Counted from the stretch's first letter, positions 21,549 to 34,200 are shown. The stretch is DNA of 64,000 nt from Paraconiothyrium sp. Pb-2020 (GCA_022419385.1 JAJUBI010000005.1:186001-250000); one strand, 5' to 3'. Notes: generated by a model not told the origin, from the letters alone. Translations and numbers: made by a program.

Positions 21549-23109
21549 TCAAGCATCGCTGTCACTTAGCGAATCCCTCCGCACAGTGCGCACACCTCCG
21601 CGACGGTACCCAGCCATGACGTCCCGTCCGCCACGCTCCTCGCGCCTAGGACCGCGTGGAGCACCCATCTGGCTCACGCTGTCGTTGGGCGCGACGCTGC
21701 CTGCGGTGCTCAGGCCGGGGATGTGGCACGGGTAGGCGATTGTGCCGCGGGGCTCGCCGTTGGCGGCGGTGAAGATGTCTGAGGCGTTTGAGGGCCGGTA
21801 CGCGAGGGGCGGTGGTGCTTGCGGGGGATTGGGAAGAAGGGCGGGAGCGGGATTCGTGGCGGGGGCGGGATTGGGAGCGGGAGGCGCGGGAGCGCTCGGC
21901 GTTGGGGCGGTAGTCGGAGTAGTAGGAGGATTCTTGGGCTTCGGAGGGGGCGGGGGCGGCACGGGAGGCACGGGACTTGTTGGCGGAGACGTCGGTGTAG
22001 GCGCCTGTGTATTCGGTGCGGTCGTCGCCAGTGGTGAAGGAGTATGCGGCGGAGGGAGGGGCGCGGCGGGAGGAGGATTGAGCAGGAGCGGGAGCGGGAG
22101 CTTCAGACGGGGCAGTGTATTCGGTCTTGGGGGCGTCGTAGGTGTACTCGCTTTCGAGGGCGGTGTACTCTGTCATTGCGGGGCCACCTATCTCAGAGGG
22201 CGCGACTTCAGACTTGGCCTTCTTTGCTTTCTTCTGCTCGGCCTTTTTCTCCTTTGCGGCTTGCTTCTCGGCTTCCTTTTGGGCTTTTGCTTCGGCGGCG
22301 GCGGTCTTAGCGGCTTCCTTCTCCGCGAGCTTGGCCTTGCGCATGCGCTCCTTTGCGCGCTGCTCTTTGGCTTTGGCTTCCTTCTTCTTGTCCTTTTCGG
22401 ACTTCTTTTCCTTGTCCTTGACGAGTGGGCGAGCGGAGACGTTGGAACCTAGCTCGGAGGGCTCCGTACCGGTAGCAGAGTAGTCGGTGTACATGCCATC
22501 CGCCTGTCGGTTGAGGCCGCCAACTTTGGCGGGACGCTCGTCACGGTAGTCACGGAGATCGCGGTCCTTGTAGTCGTTGTCGTGCTCGTGACGCTTCTTG
22601 CGCTTGTTCTTCTTCTCAGCGCCGTCTCCACCGCGGATGCCGAATGCGCGACGGCCCTTGCCCTCCTCAGCCTCACGCATCTCGCTGACAGTTGTGCCCG
22701 TCTCGTCGGTGTATCCCACGCTGGTCGGGGCGCCATAGCTGCCGCCATGAACAACACTGCCTCCACCGAGCTTGGTGCTCTTTGTCGCATTACTGAGTGT
22801 CTTTCCGTCAGGACCCTTGCGGCGCAGCACCGTCGACTTGTAGTCTTCCCAGTCGTCCTTCTGCCACTTGAAGCCGCCATTCTTGGCGCGGAAGAAGAAC
22901 CACAGCGCCGTCAGGGTCATTCCGATGCCAATGAAGGCAAACAACAGCTGGAACCAGAGGTTGTTGTAGGCTCGGGGGTCTTTAGATCCTGCGGACGCGG
23001 CGACCTTGTAGTCCGCACGCTTCGCAAGATGGATGTCACGGATGGCCATTGGTGAAAAGCCTTCCAGATTGGAGGTGATAGTAAGCGGGGATGGTGGTGA
23101 GGGCGCCAT
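21549..23109 (-). CDS. Single-pass membrane protein with Lys/Ala-rich coiled-coil tail (possible frame break)
   Basis: Starts at 23109. Residues about 50-70 (NNLWFQLLFAFIGIGMTLTA) form one membrane helix after a short N-terminus. A charged stretch follows, then a strongly helical Lys/Ala/Glu-rich segment (KEAAKTAAAEAKAQKEAEKQ) and repeated MTEYTALESEYTY-like motifs. The first frame ends at 21646 with 487 residues, but its last ~45 residues turn abruptly into Arg/His/Gln-rich sequence. The neighbouring frame, open from 21971 to 21549, instead gives a natural-looking end: IFTAANGEPRGTIAYPC followed later by RRDSLSDSDA. I therefore extend the feature to 21549 and suspect a one-base shift or unrecognised intron around 21785-21835, near a C-run. 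Family unknown. Confidence 0.7.
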
Positions 23110-25433
23110 CGTGGGCCGCTGCTCGATGTGGGTTGCTGCAAGGCAGGTGGTCTAGGTGTGCTTCGAAGACGACGGGTGCAGCGAGTGTCAACTGGCAAAA
23201 TAGTCAGGTGTAATGGTCTGTAGTGATGTGGGAGGATTTGGGGAGAGGGTGGAGCTGTCGCGCCCCTAGAACTTCTCTTTGTTGGCGATGTGGCTGGGTC
23301 GCGTCTCGCGGTGGTTGGGGAGGTTGGGGAAGTGACGCCATGCAAATAAACACGCTATCTCCGGGGTGACGCACGGACCCTTTGGGTTTCAGAACACCAA
23401 CCACCAGTTGACGGCATCGCGAGAAATTGCATGTTACATCGCTATTATTCCTCCATCGAAGTATCAGTGTCAAATCTTGCAGGAGGCTAATGACTATGAC
23501 TTTAATGGTAATCAATGCACCACAAACTTGTTCATTTACATTACAACAGCGGCAATGAGTTGCAAAGAGGCGCTCTCCCTTTCACGTACTGCATCTGATT
23601 TTAGGGCGACCAATACTGTATCTGAACATGAGGCTGACCGCTTATCGACCTTGCTAGCGAGTTATGAAAATGAGTTGTAAAAGTGCAGAAGGTGCGCTTA
23701 AACAGGCCTGATTCACGGGGCATGGCGTGAATTGTAGGAACTTAAGGAAGTAAACGATATAGTTTCTGCAAGAGATAGCTAAAGTGGGATGGGCGCGAAG
23801 CTTCCAGCAGCGTTCAAATTTGCTCGTGTCCCTGGTAGTAGTCGCGCCTTCCACTTCTTCAAGATCCCATTCAAGTCACGCGTCGACCGGAGGCTGGACC
23901 TGCAGTTTGGGCACCTGAAGCTTCTGCTGCGGAGATTTAATATCGCGCGGATGGTATATACTAAAGCAAAAGTGAGGAAAAAAGCCCTTCGGCTGTAGAA
24001 GAAAGAAATAGCATAAAGAGAGGGTTGACTAATCCCAGTATTGACCTGCTTCGATTAAACTTCTTTTTTGGCTTAATCTCACCCCTATCACGTTCGAACT
24101 GGGGACTATTTCAACTCTCCCTTATGGACAGTGTCGCCTCCCGATCATTTTACCTACCGACTCAGCTTCTCTGCCCAGTTCCGAAGAGCGAGATTTTTGC
24201 TAATTGATAGATATATATAGGCAGAGAGATTGGTGTTTTGAATCAGTGAACGTAGGGAGGGGTGTTCGTGACTTCTCTACGTTGAGCTCGTTCACTTGAC
24301 GTAACGGTCGGTTTGAGTCGCGTGTTTCACTCCTTCTCAACTTAAGTCAAAGCTCTTGCTATCAACTGTCCTGGCGACCGGTCGCGGCTTTCGAATGCGT
24401 TCTTGTGAATTTGGCACTGGATTCACGTTCACCCCCTCGTCTGCCTCTCAACGCCGACCACAGCCTCACGATCATCAGCCTGTCAACGCCATGACATCGG
24501 TGGAAAGTAAGCCTGGGACCAGTGCGGATTCATTTGGACCTTGCGAGGTGCAACTTAAATATAATTAACCGTGCACATAGCGTGTCGAACAATTGGACTC
24601 ACCTGCCTTGCCAAGCGACCGCCAAATTCATCGAGGCTATATGACTTGTGCTTCGCGCACACAAAATGTAGAAAAAATTGTCCGCAGCATCGTATCAGGC
24701 TCACTGATGCCTAGAAGCTGCGCAGCGAGTTTGAAAGGCTTCTAATTATCTACATGCAGACTTCCCCCTGGGCATATGTTAGCACGAGGAATTGTACGAC
24801 ATATGTCTAGGAAGCACGAGATCATGTCACAAACGCTACTCGACTTCCTTGGTCTCGAATTCCAGGGGGTACATTTCAGTGATGAGCGCTTGCGCGTGCT
24901 ACTTCCAGCGCTGATGGATATACATCCATGAGCACGTCCAACATGACTTGCTTCACTAGCTCGTTGCCAAACGCCGTTATACTTTAGTCAAGGGGATGAT
25001 ACGATCTTCGAACGAATCCTTCGGCTTTAGAGGATCTTGCGTGCGAGCTATTAGGAATACTGCCCGAATTCGCCTGGCGTGGATGATCACAACTCATCCT
25101 GTCGCGCCTCCATGTATCTGCTAAGCCAGTTCCCCGACGTTGTGTGATCCTCCTTCCATGTTTGCGGTGATGTTCTACCGCTGATAGCTTTTAGGCGTTT
25201 ATCGCTACCGTCTAGCTTTGAGCCGTTTATCGCTACCGTACAGCTTTTAACCGTTTAACGCCCCCAGATTTATGAACGTCATTGTCAGACCAAAGATGGT
25301 CGACATGACCAAACACGTCGAGGGCATGAGACATATACGTAGAACATAACTACGAGTCCAGGTGGAAGTGAAGCAGACGATGCGTATTCGCGGCATGCCA
25401 GATACTATACAATACCACAATCAAACAGAACGC
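23110..25433. other. Gene-poor stretch, 2.3 kb
   Basis: No gene found. It includes a tandem repeat (25185-25260, separate entry) and AT-rich segments around 23440-24060. A 51-codon frame at 24776-24931 and an exon-like ATG followed by GTAAGC near 24491 are not supported by any family resemblance. Confidence 0.45.
25185..25260. repeat. Imperfect tandem repeat, about 28 bp x 2.8
   Basis: Three adjacent units share the pattern TAGCTTT-A-(G/C)CGTTTATCGCTACCG: 25185-25210, 25211-25238 and a partial diverged 25239-25260. A further CTACCG lies just upstream. Function unknown. Confidence 0.6.
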
Positions 25434-27122
25434 TTACACCTGAATCCTCTCAAAGAACCCAAACCCGCCTTGAGGATCATACTTCTTCTTCAAATCCCTC
25501 AGCTTCTCTAGCCTCCACTTCTCGTATCCATACACCGCCTCATTGCTCTCATCCCCAATTGCATAATTCACATATGCCCCTAGTCTCTCCCCTGTCCCGT
25601 CTAACATCGCTTCCCTGACTTTTTCCCCGTAACTGTAGGCAAGCGCATCTTGCGTCGCATTACTCGCATCATACGTGAACGTCGGCGCAGCAAGGATATT
25701 TCCACTCCGCAGCGGATACGCGGTGCTAGCCGCATCTACGAGCTTCACGCCGTTGACTGCATATGCTTCGAGGAGCATGCCACTGTCGTCCAATCCGGTT
25801 CCAGGCAACTCAGCAAAGATATTGAGCACTTTGCGCAAGTTGGTTGGAGACCACTCGGCGAGGTCGACTGGGAATGTTTGCCGTCCGAAGCCCTTTGCGC
25901 AGTTTGGACCATTTAGGTCCGAGCCTGAGAGCGCGTTTGCGCCTGCGAGGTCGGTGTATTTTGATGTTACGCTGAAAGGCTTCAGGGCGTCGAGCGGGTC
26001 GCTGTACTTTTTTGGGAAGGACGAACCCTGCCAGAAGACGAGGAGTTGGATGATGGGCTTGGAGTCGATGGCGGGATTGTTAAGGATGACGCCGAAGTGG
26101 GTGAGTTCCACCGGGCGGGATTTGGCGCGGATCCACGTGTTCATCAGGTTGAATACAGCTTCGAGTTTGTCTTGCTTGAAGATGTAGACTTTGGTGGAGA
26201 AGCCTTCGTCTGCTGTGGTCGTGCGATCGTAGACTTGGTAGTTAACTTGGGTTACGATGCCGAAGTTGTGACCGGCGCCACGCATGCCTAGACGCAGGTA
26301 CGAGGTCAGTATAACGACGATGGTGGGGATGGGTATCTTGCATCTATGCCTGAGACATAGATACATCGGGCGCGAGCGTTACATACCCCAGAAGAGATCC
26401 GAATTTGAGTCTGCGGAAACGGTAATGGCGGTGCTGTTGGAAAGGACGATGCGGTAGGAGACTACGTTATCGATGGCGAGGCCGTATTGGCCTTGCATCC
26501 AGCCGTGTCCTCCTCCTAGGGTCACTCTGATTAGAATGTCAGTAACTCCAAGGTGGATGATTGCGGCTGAGATGACTGACCCGGTGAATCCTGTACAGTC
26601 GCAAGCACCAGCAACCAATGTCTTGCCCGCCGCCCAAGCAGTGCCGATGACTTCGCCTGACTTTGCACCTCCCTGAACGTATGCAACCGGACCCTTCTTG
26701 GTACGCTCGTTGCTGATGGTGACATTCTTCATGCCGCGCATGTAGATACCAATCCCGCCTTTGAAGTTGTTGAGGGTTTTGGAGAAACCGTGCCCGCCGT
26801 TGAAAGCGAGGAATGGTACGTTGCGTGCATTCGCATAAGCGACCTGAGCGGATGTTCAGTAGACGTCTCACAAGTATATCCTTGAACTCACTGTAGCTTG
26901 TACATCTTTCTCAGAAGTGACTTTCACAATGGCGTCGAAAGCTGGGTTGATGTTGGCTGCCCATCTCGTCTTCGCTTCGTCGAAAGCCTGCGTCCCAGGT
27001 GTAAAGATCTCAGCGGCTTGCGCAAGGCTCGGCTTAAGGTCTTGAGAAAGGTCTCCAACGGCTGCAGCTGATGCAACAGCTGCAAGGAAGAGCGCCTTGA
27101 GCACGACAGCGACCATGATCAT
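25434..27122 (-). CDS. Secreted FAD-linked oxidoreductase (berberine-bridge-enzyme-like)
   Basis: Four exons: 27122-26892, 26843-26581, 26526-26387 and 26287-25434. Introns of 48, 54 and 99 nt give 495 residues. A signal peptide spans about residues 3-21. The FAD_binding_4 domain shows FLAFNGGHGFSKT, with the histidine expected to carry the 8-alpha flavin link, and GACDCTGFTG-VTLGGGHGW, where a cysteine could supply a second covalent link as in bicovalent BBE-type oxidases. Then come GLAIDNVVSYRIVL, DLFWGMRGAGHNFGIVT and the C-terminal BBE motif DPQGGFGFF. Family members oxidise sugars, alkaloids or secondary-metabolite intermediates using oxygen. The substrate here is unknown. The gene is isolated between gene-poor stretches, with no polyketide or peptide synthetase nearby. 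The ATG at 27122 is used; 27116 is also possible. Confidence 0.9.
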
Positions 27123-28536
27123 GTGCGCTCGGCGTGCAGCCTATGGTATCCAACAACCCAAGCGTGCGGTCGTACTGACAGCTGAAGTATGCTGCAGGTA
27201 CAGATGCGTTAGCAATATATACTGCATGTTTATTGCGTATCGATCTTTTCATGATGCTGGACATCGTCTCCAGCTGTGTGGGGGTTGGTCAGCCAAAACA
27301 TGACTGCGGACTTCGCGTCATCCACATGGTCCGCCTCTCCGAGACTGTGTACTTCGCAGGCTATAAGTGGCTTGTAAGCGATTCAAAACTTGTGAATATG
27401 AAAAGTCCGTTGGGGCACTGGGTAAGAAGCAGCTTCTGGTGCCTTCAGTGGAGCGCTTTCGGTGCCGAAAACCGAAGATCTTATATCGGTGCCATTGAAA
27501 AGTTTTTCCCACCTTCCTATGGCTCTGGATACCTTCCTTCCGCACCTGAAAATTTTTAAGTTAGACTTCTTCTCTTTATAAGTGGTCGAATCTTGTTGAG
27601 TTACTATTTTAGCTGTAGTACGTGTTGACGAATCTCCTAACAATAGCTAGCCAGTAGACGGCCATGCATAAGATATACATTAGACGGAACTCGCGCGAGC
27701 GACTCTAGAGTCGCAAGAAGGTGGAGAAGGAACTTTCATAAACGATTATAAGGCATGGATATTATCCATGGCTAAGGCTGACAGTCATTTGATTTGAGCT
27801 TCTCCTGGACATCATGCTACTGAATTATGAGTGTGTATCTGCTCCTGGCCGACCTCCAGCGGAGGATCATGTTGAAACCCAATCTTCTACGAGACAGTTC
27901 TCATGGGCCACGTGTTCTAGAAACAGCCCAGGTGACCAGGTGAGGTGTAGCTCAACCTTCGAACCAGCTCAATCTCGTGCTAGTGTCTTGGCCGTCACAT
28001 CACGTCACTCGTAGCATCATTCGAGGGTGACTCCGACAGAACCGCGGATGAGTTGTGCCTTTGCCCACCAACACCAGATCTTGACGGGATCTTCCTCGGC
28101 GTTGCCATGCACTGTTTCATCGATGCGAGCGGGCATATCTTATTCAGTACATTCTAGCCAAACTATTCCTCCAGCCATCCCATTGAATGTTTTCTATTGT
28201 CAGATTCAGATCATTATAACAAGCTTTCAGAGCTACTTCGGCCGCTTCCTAAATGCAGATTTCTCGTAATGTGGTCCGACAACCTCAGTAAACAATGGAT
28301 CGGCCTTAATGCGGACGAACAATTGACTTCTTCAAAATGGCGTACTCCAAGCTTTCGCAATTTGAGAATTGTTAAGACAGCAGCCTGGCAGTCTTTGCCA
28401 TCCAACTCTTGTCCTCCAACTTGATGACGCGAAATCCCCTTCTTCAACCTTGACACACAAGCGGTTGCTTGCTACATAGCGAACTCACCTCAGCCAGACG
28501 TGTATTCATTGCGGGTTTGTATGAGTGTTTTGGAAT
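27123..28536. other. Gene-free stretch, 1.4 kb
   Basis: Promoter of the oxidase, then non-coding sequence. The only structured element noticed is a 16-bp palindrome at 27699-27714. Confidence 0.5.
27699..27714. repeat. Perfect 16-bp palindrome
   Basis: GCGACTCTAGAGTCGC is its own reverse complement, and a second palindrome (TCGCGCGA) abuts it on the left. It could be a protein-binding site. No function is known. Confidence 0.5.
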
Positions 28537-30992
28537 CTAATAGAATGATCGTTTATAGCCTAGCTTCCGCGGTCGAGTTGCCGGTGGGAGGCGGAACCTC
28601 AGAATCGAATAGGGCCCGATGACAAGATCATGCGAAAGCCCTTCGGAAACGAGGAAGCGCATATTCCGGAAAACTGTTGGGTCAAAAGGGCGATAACATG
28701 ACAGGAGGATAGCACCTCTCACATCAATCTTTCTACCGCCCAGATCGAGTCCTCCATCTTCTTTTGGCTCTAACGGTAGGAACTCAGTGTAGCCTAATTT
28801 GCGTGCAAATTTCAAAGACACCAAGTTTCCCAGCGGGCCCTCCAGAGTATCCAAAACACACTGTGCTTGCTGCGGTTCTACAATGCCAGAATGGAGGGCC
28901 GGGAGGACATAGACATCTATCCTGTGGTGAGGTTAACGGGCTAACATCTCAGCGAAATCGGCCGAGTTCTCGCTCATCGTTTCAAATGTCAATGTGCTCT
29001 CGGATTCAAGTGCCTTCCCACGGTCTTGTAGCGCCCGTTCATGCATCGCTTCAATGCTCTCTTTGCCGGGGATGCTCTCGTAGTCGTCGGCGAGGTCGAA
29101 GTTCGTTTCTTGAACAGATAGGGGAGGGTCAGCCTGCACAGCGCCCGAGTCCCCGTTACTAGAACTTATCGATGGCTGCCGCGTGCTAGCCGAATGGCCG
29201 GCTTGAGAAGTAGCCACGCGAGTGCTGGCGTCGTCATCGAAATAGTCGATTTCGGCGCGGTCGAAGTAATCGTCCACGACGGGGTCCGCTCCGTCTTCGT
29301 TGTCCATGGCCTGGTATTCGTCCCAATCAAGGTCGCGAATCGTTGCCTTTTGTTCGGTAGTGAAGCTCTCTTCTACTGGTAGAGGTTCTTCAACCCATTC
29401 TAGAATCTTGTTGTGCCTGAACATTCGCATGTCTATGGCGTCTTCGTCATCGTTTGGGTCAGTACTGGAGTGATGTCGTTGAAGGTACGGATTGGCTTCT
29501 TCAGGCCCGGTTGTGGTGTGGTTCGCCAGGGCAGAGCATACATGGAAAAATCATAGATGTGTCCCAGAACGTGCTCGATGAGCTCGGGAGAGTCAGTGGG
29601 GCCATGATCGTTGCATAGCGGGCAGTTGGTTATGCCGAAGTTTCGAAAGGTTGACTTAGTCATTATGCGTTCAAAGCTTTCATTAGAGACCTGGCTTTCA
29701 TGCTTTTCGTCAAGATGAGCCATGAATGTCTGCAAAGACTGAAAAATGGGACGGGTTCCTGTGCAACAGGAACATCTCCATCTTGGCGGGTGCTCGCGTA
29801 GAACGTGCTCTTTCCATTCGTCTCGTGTAACGTACAATCGATAAGGTGCAGGGCAGTTTTCTACGAAGCAGGTGTACGGGCTGATGTCGTTCTTCATGTG
29901 TTTCCTGCGCGGGTGAGTAAGGCGAAACGATTTCAAGGGCCAGCATACTTACGCCCATAGATCTGGATCCTCAGCTTCCTCTATCGGTAGGGCCTGGCAG
30001 CAACAAGGACACAGCAGAGTTTTTCGTTGTTTCTGTGATTTTTTCGCTTTTGGAAAGCGAGCAAATCCGGTGATGGTGCTGACCCACGTCATTGTAGATT
30101 TCGCTGGTCGGGCATATCGGCCCTCGAGTCCTTGGTACTCACTCCCAAATGCCGAGGCTGATAACCCAGCTGTAGTGTGTGTCTCACCTTGATCGATGGC
30201 TTCATTTCTTTGCTTTGCGGTGGCGGCATAGATTCGCGGCGCGGGGTTTTCTGTTAGCTCCGCCAACGAATCAGATGCACTGCCTTCTGGAATGAGATGC
30301 ATTGGCATATTTTGGACAGCTCGTGAGGCTCTGAGGACGTCGGAGTGGCGTTGGGCATATCGGAATCGGTGCCAACGTCGTAGATTGGCCTCCACTAACC
30401 GATTCTGTATTCCTTAAAGCTCCATGCTATGGAAGTCTTTTGAATAGTCTTTCGACTTAGCGGACTCTATTAGTCTGGACTTCATAATGCAGATAAGATG
30501 TGCTCGCAACTGGTCGCACTGCCACTTGTCCTTCCCGGCCCTGTCGCGCTCAAAAGCTATGTCCGCCCTCTGCAGCCGCGATCTTGTTCCGGACCGCCGA
30601 ATCGCAGAGCCAATCCATGCCAAGTTGTCCGTCATCTCGTCAATGCCCTGCTCAGCCTCTTCGATCTCTTCCTCGTCGTCATTCTCGATCGCCGCCGTCT
30701 TGTAGCCCTCCAAAAACTGCTTCAACATTTCCAACAGGCTGGTGACGAGGAATATATCCCTTGACCGCCCGCTGAGCCGCCAGTACAGCGATGCCTTTCC
30801 ATGAGCCAGGGCGCCCACGCTGTCGGCCCAGAGCTTCAGGTCCGCAAAGCGGACCTCGAGGTGGTTTCTGTGCTCGCCATCTAGCGCGACAATACACGAC
30901 CGGAAGCGCGCAAAACACGCGCGGGTCGCGTTGCCTGCCAGCTCGTCGATCTGCTCCGCCTTGTCCTGCTCCGTTGGCTCCGTTGGCTCCAT
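28537..30992 (-). pseudogene. Decayed C2H2 zinc-finger gene with retropepsin-like C-terminus
   Basis: Starts at ATG 30992 and codes leftwards. The N-terminal part (ACFARFRSCIVALDG, LYWRLSGRSRD) matches the pattern of a large fungal family of C2H2 proteins. A 48-nt intron (29905-29952) joins DLWA to KHMKNDISPYTCF. Three degenerate fingers follow: CFVENC..., CSCC...H-x4-H and CPLC...H-x3-H. The frame is broken three times. An in-frame TAA at 30414-30416 separates HSMEL from GIQNRLVEANLRRW. A frame change near 29450-29466 moves from NDITPVL to DPNDDEDAIDMRMF with no room for an intron. A second in-frame TAA at 28933-28935 separates MLAR from RIDVYVLPALHSG. Downstream is LDTLEGPLGNLVSLKFARK, resembling a retropepsin-like fold with DTL in place of DTG. 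Coding character continues through each break, so I call it a pseudogene. Its original role is unknown. Confidence 0.7.
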
Positions 30993-31269
30993 CGCGACGT
31001 GTTGAGACTTGTCTAAGCGTTCAGGGTGTTCAACTCACGTTGGCGAACCTCACCTCAGTGAAAAGGCCACTCGACCGGTAAGAGAAGTCGAACAACTATT
31101 GGTGAGGGTGTGCAGTCGCTCTTGCAGGAGCTGACATAGATGCATGATTCCCAAGGTTACAAGCGCCGAAGCCCTCGTGACGGCCCGCTGGTACACAAAA
31201 CAGCACTGTCCAGCTGTTCCAAAGTTACCAACTAGAGGACCATCACCTCGCGGAGAAGCACAGTCTACC
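30993..31269. promoter_or_regulatory. Short divergent promoter between the C2H2 pseudogene and the protease gene
   Basis: Only 277 bp separates the two divergent start codons, so both genes probably shared one promoter. No specific motif is recognised. An in-frame upstream ATG for the protease exists at 31144. Confidence 0.45.
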
Positions 31270-34200
31270 ATGGCTTCGTTAGGCGAAGCGTCAGATCTCT
31301 TCAACTCGGATCTGCTGGTCAAAGTCGCCCCACTGGCCTGCCAGGAGGTTCTAAACTGCGCCAGCAAGAAGAAGCCGCTGCCGTCGGCGTTGGGCTCGCG
31401 CATTGGTACTGCGCTGCACCTCATTGCGGGGCATCTGGAGGTGATGCAGCCATTCCAGCTCCCTGCCATAGCCCAGGACCTCTCGCGCCGGGCTCTGCAG
31501 GATTTCCTGAAGATTTGCAAGGTGAGGTAGCATTCCGTTTTAGCCTACTATAGAGTACATCGTTCCAGTTGCTGACTGTCAAAACCGTAGTGGCCAGTGA
31601 AGTCGGCCGCAATCAAGGCGGAGGAACATGAGAAATTGAATGACTGGCTATCGTCCGCAAGTTCTCTCGGCATCTACGACGAATTGACCATACTATTCTC
31701 GTCGCGGCCGGTGATGATGCGTGCCGGCATCAAGAACTTCCTAGCCGCAAAACAGACTGACGTAGAATTCTACACCAACCGCTTCCAGGAGCTCCTCGAC
31801 CTGCTAGAGCCAGATAACCGCAAACTCGACGGCGTGGGCCAGAGCAGTCTACATGGCAGACATCTCAAGCCTCACGATGAATATGTTTACCCGGAGGACG
31901 TCCGTGAGAAATTAATTACGACACTGAAGGAGCATGCGACATGCGTGTCCTCGGTGCATAAGTCAGAAGCGCTGCTGGGTATGAATCTTCGCCATCTCAC
32001 CAGATTATGTCTCAGCACCAAGGGACGACATGTGAAACATCTTGTCGAGTTCGATCTCGCCATGGCTTTTACAAATTTCGAGTTCTGGCAGGAATTCTCA
32101 CTGAGCGTTGCATTGTGAGTCTATCCGCAGTATGTTGAGACAAAATGTGTGACTAAGAGCTGATTGCTCTCATAGAAAACACGACAAAAGGCTCGAGACG
32201 TCATCTGATGCCATAGCTGCAGCCAGACTCCCCGACGACGCTGACCGCCAAATCACCACCATGAAAGCCGGTGACGTCTGCCGCATCCTCGAGCGCGAAC
32301 GTACGTCGCGCTCTGGCCTCAGGCTCCTCCTCGAGCTGGACCACGACTGCCACCTACACAAGCACCGGCTCGCGCACACGCTCCCACACGCCAAGTCACG
32401 CGGCAGGGGCTTCTCGCTCGCCGAACTCCTCGATTTGGGACAGTACGACCTCACCCCAAAGGACAGGATCATGCTGTCGTTTGCCGTCGCGCGCAGCTTC
32501 TGGGAATTCTACGGAAGCGAACTGACGACGGCGCGATGGAGCAGTGAGGACATCTGGTTCATGCCACGGTCCAAAAAAGATCGGACGACCAACGATGAGT
32601 TGGAGCTCAAAGCGTTTGTAAGCTTTCCGTTTGGGCAGGAATTGCCAGGGCCGGATGAGTTTACGGAGGTGGATGATGTAACGCACATTTATCCGCGGAT
32701 TCTGTCGCTGGGTATCATCCTACTCGAAATTGGGCGCGGCGAGAAGCTGGGGTTACTACCGCTGACTGCCAACCAAAATCTTGGGGAACTGCGCGATAGT
32801 GTGAATGATGCCCACTCAGACGCAAGCAGTCAACTTGCGGCCCTTACTAACGAAGTCTGGGAAATGTGCAAATACAAGAAAGCCTTCGACACTGCGATTG
32901 CAAACTGCCTAAACCCCAGCAAGTTCATCGAAAGCCCCAGAACGCGCAGACGGCGAAGCAGGCTAAGTCCAGAAGAGTACGAGAAGCTCTCAACACAGCG
33001 GAAAGCAGTGGAGGACCAGAAGCGGACAGATTACCAGAAATGCGCCGTGCAGGACCGCCGAGAAGCCATCTACCACAACGTCGTATCGCCGCTTTACTGG
33101 CTTGCCAAGATCGGCAACGATGACGGGAAAGATGACCTGTGCATAACAACCCGCAAGCAACAGCACGCCAAAGTGCGCCGCCAGTCCACCTTTTCAGACG
33201 ACCCGGACAAGGCTGAGGTCCAGCAGCTCTGGGCACGCGTTCAGGCCCCGAACTTCAATAGCGATCGGCGAGTGGAAGGCAGTGCTGAAAGGTGGTTCGA
33301 GGACATCCGAGCCATCTCCAACTTGATATCTCGTCGGAGACGTATATTGGACGTCAAAATGGGAATCAAGTTGCCCCCAATACGAATTGCCATTCTCGAC
33401 ACCGGCTGCGACTTAACCTTGAAATGTTTCCAGGCGGCAAAGTGCTTCAAGGGGTGGGGCGACTTCACGGCAGAACCGCCATCTGAGACTGAGGTAGATG
33501 AATATGGCCACGGCACGTTCATGGCGCGACTCGTGATGCAGATGGTGCCGGGCTGTGAGCTCTACATTGCGCGCGTTGCGCAGACGAGGCAACAGCTGGA
33601 GGGCAATGAGGAGTGCGTTGCAAAGGTGAGTAACCTCCTTTCAATCCATACACCCTTTGCTTTACTGAGCAGTATTCACAGGCTATAAGACACGCCGGCA
33701 AGGAGTGGGAAGTCGACGTCATCTCCATGTCCTTCGGCTTCCCCAAATTCAGCCAACCCATCAGCGACGCCATCCACGACGTGAGAAAATCCCGTGAGAG
33801 TTCCATCGTCTTCCTCGCCAGCGCCGGCAACGACGTCGACCGCGCCGAAGCCTACCCAACCTATGATCCCTCAGTCATCTCCATCTACGCCACTGATAGC
33901 ACCGGCACCTTCCTCAGGACCAACCCCATCCCCTCGGAGGACTCGCGGCGCTTGCTGGGCACGTACGGCGACAACGTCCCCGATGCTGTCCTCGCGGAGC
34001 TGCGCGAGCGGTTTGCGCAAGGGGACTTTAGCGCTGGGACGTCTGTTGCGACGGCGGTGGCGGCGGGAATTGTGAGCCTGATGCTGGCGTACGCGGCGCT
34101 GCTGCCACACGTGCTGCGCGGGTGCGGCGTCGAGGGCGTGTACAGCGACCTGAAGACGACTGACGGCATGAGACATATGCTTTCTGGCATGGCGAAGTCG

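Noticed and set aside
21742..22452. 236-residue Gly-rich plus-strand frame
   Set aside because: Complement of the Ala/Pro/Lys-rich tail of the minus-strand membrane protein; composition artefact.
24491..24931. Possible decayed Zn2Cys6 gene (ATG followed by a GTAAGC donor, then Cys-containing sequence, then a 51-codon frame)
   Set aside because: The cysteine spacing does not form a zinc cluster in any frame, and no downstream domain is recognisable.
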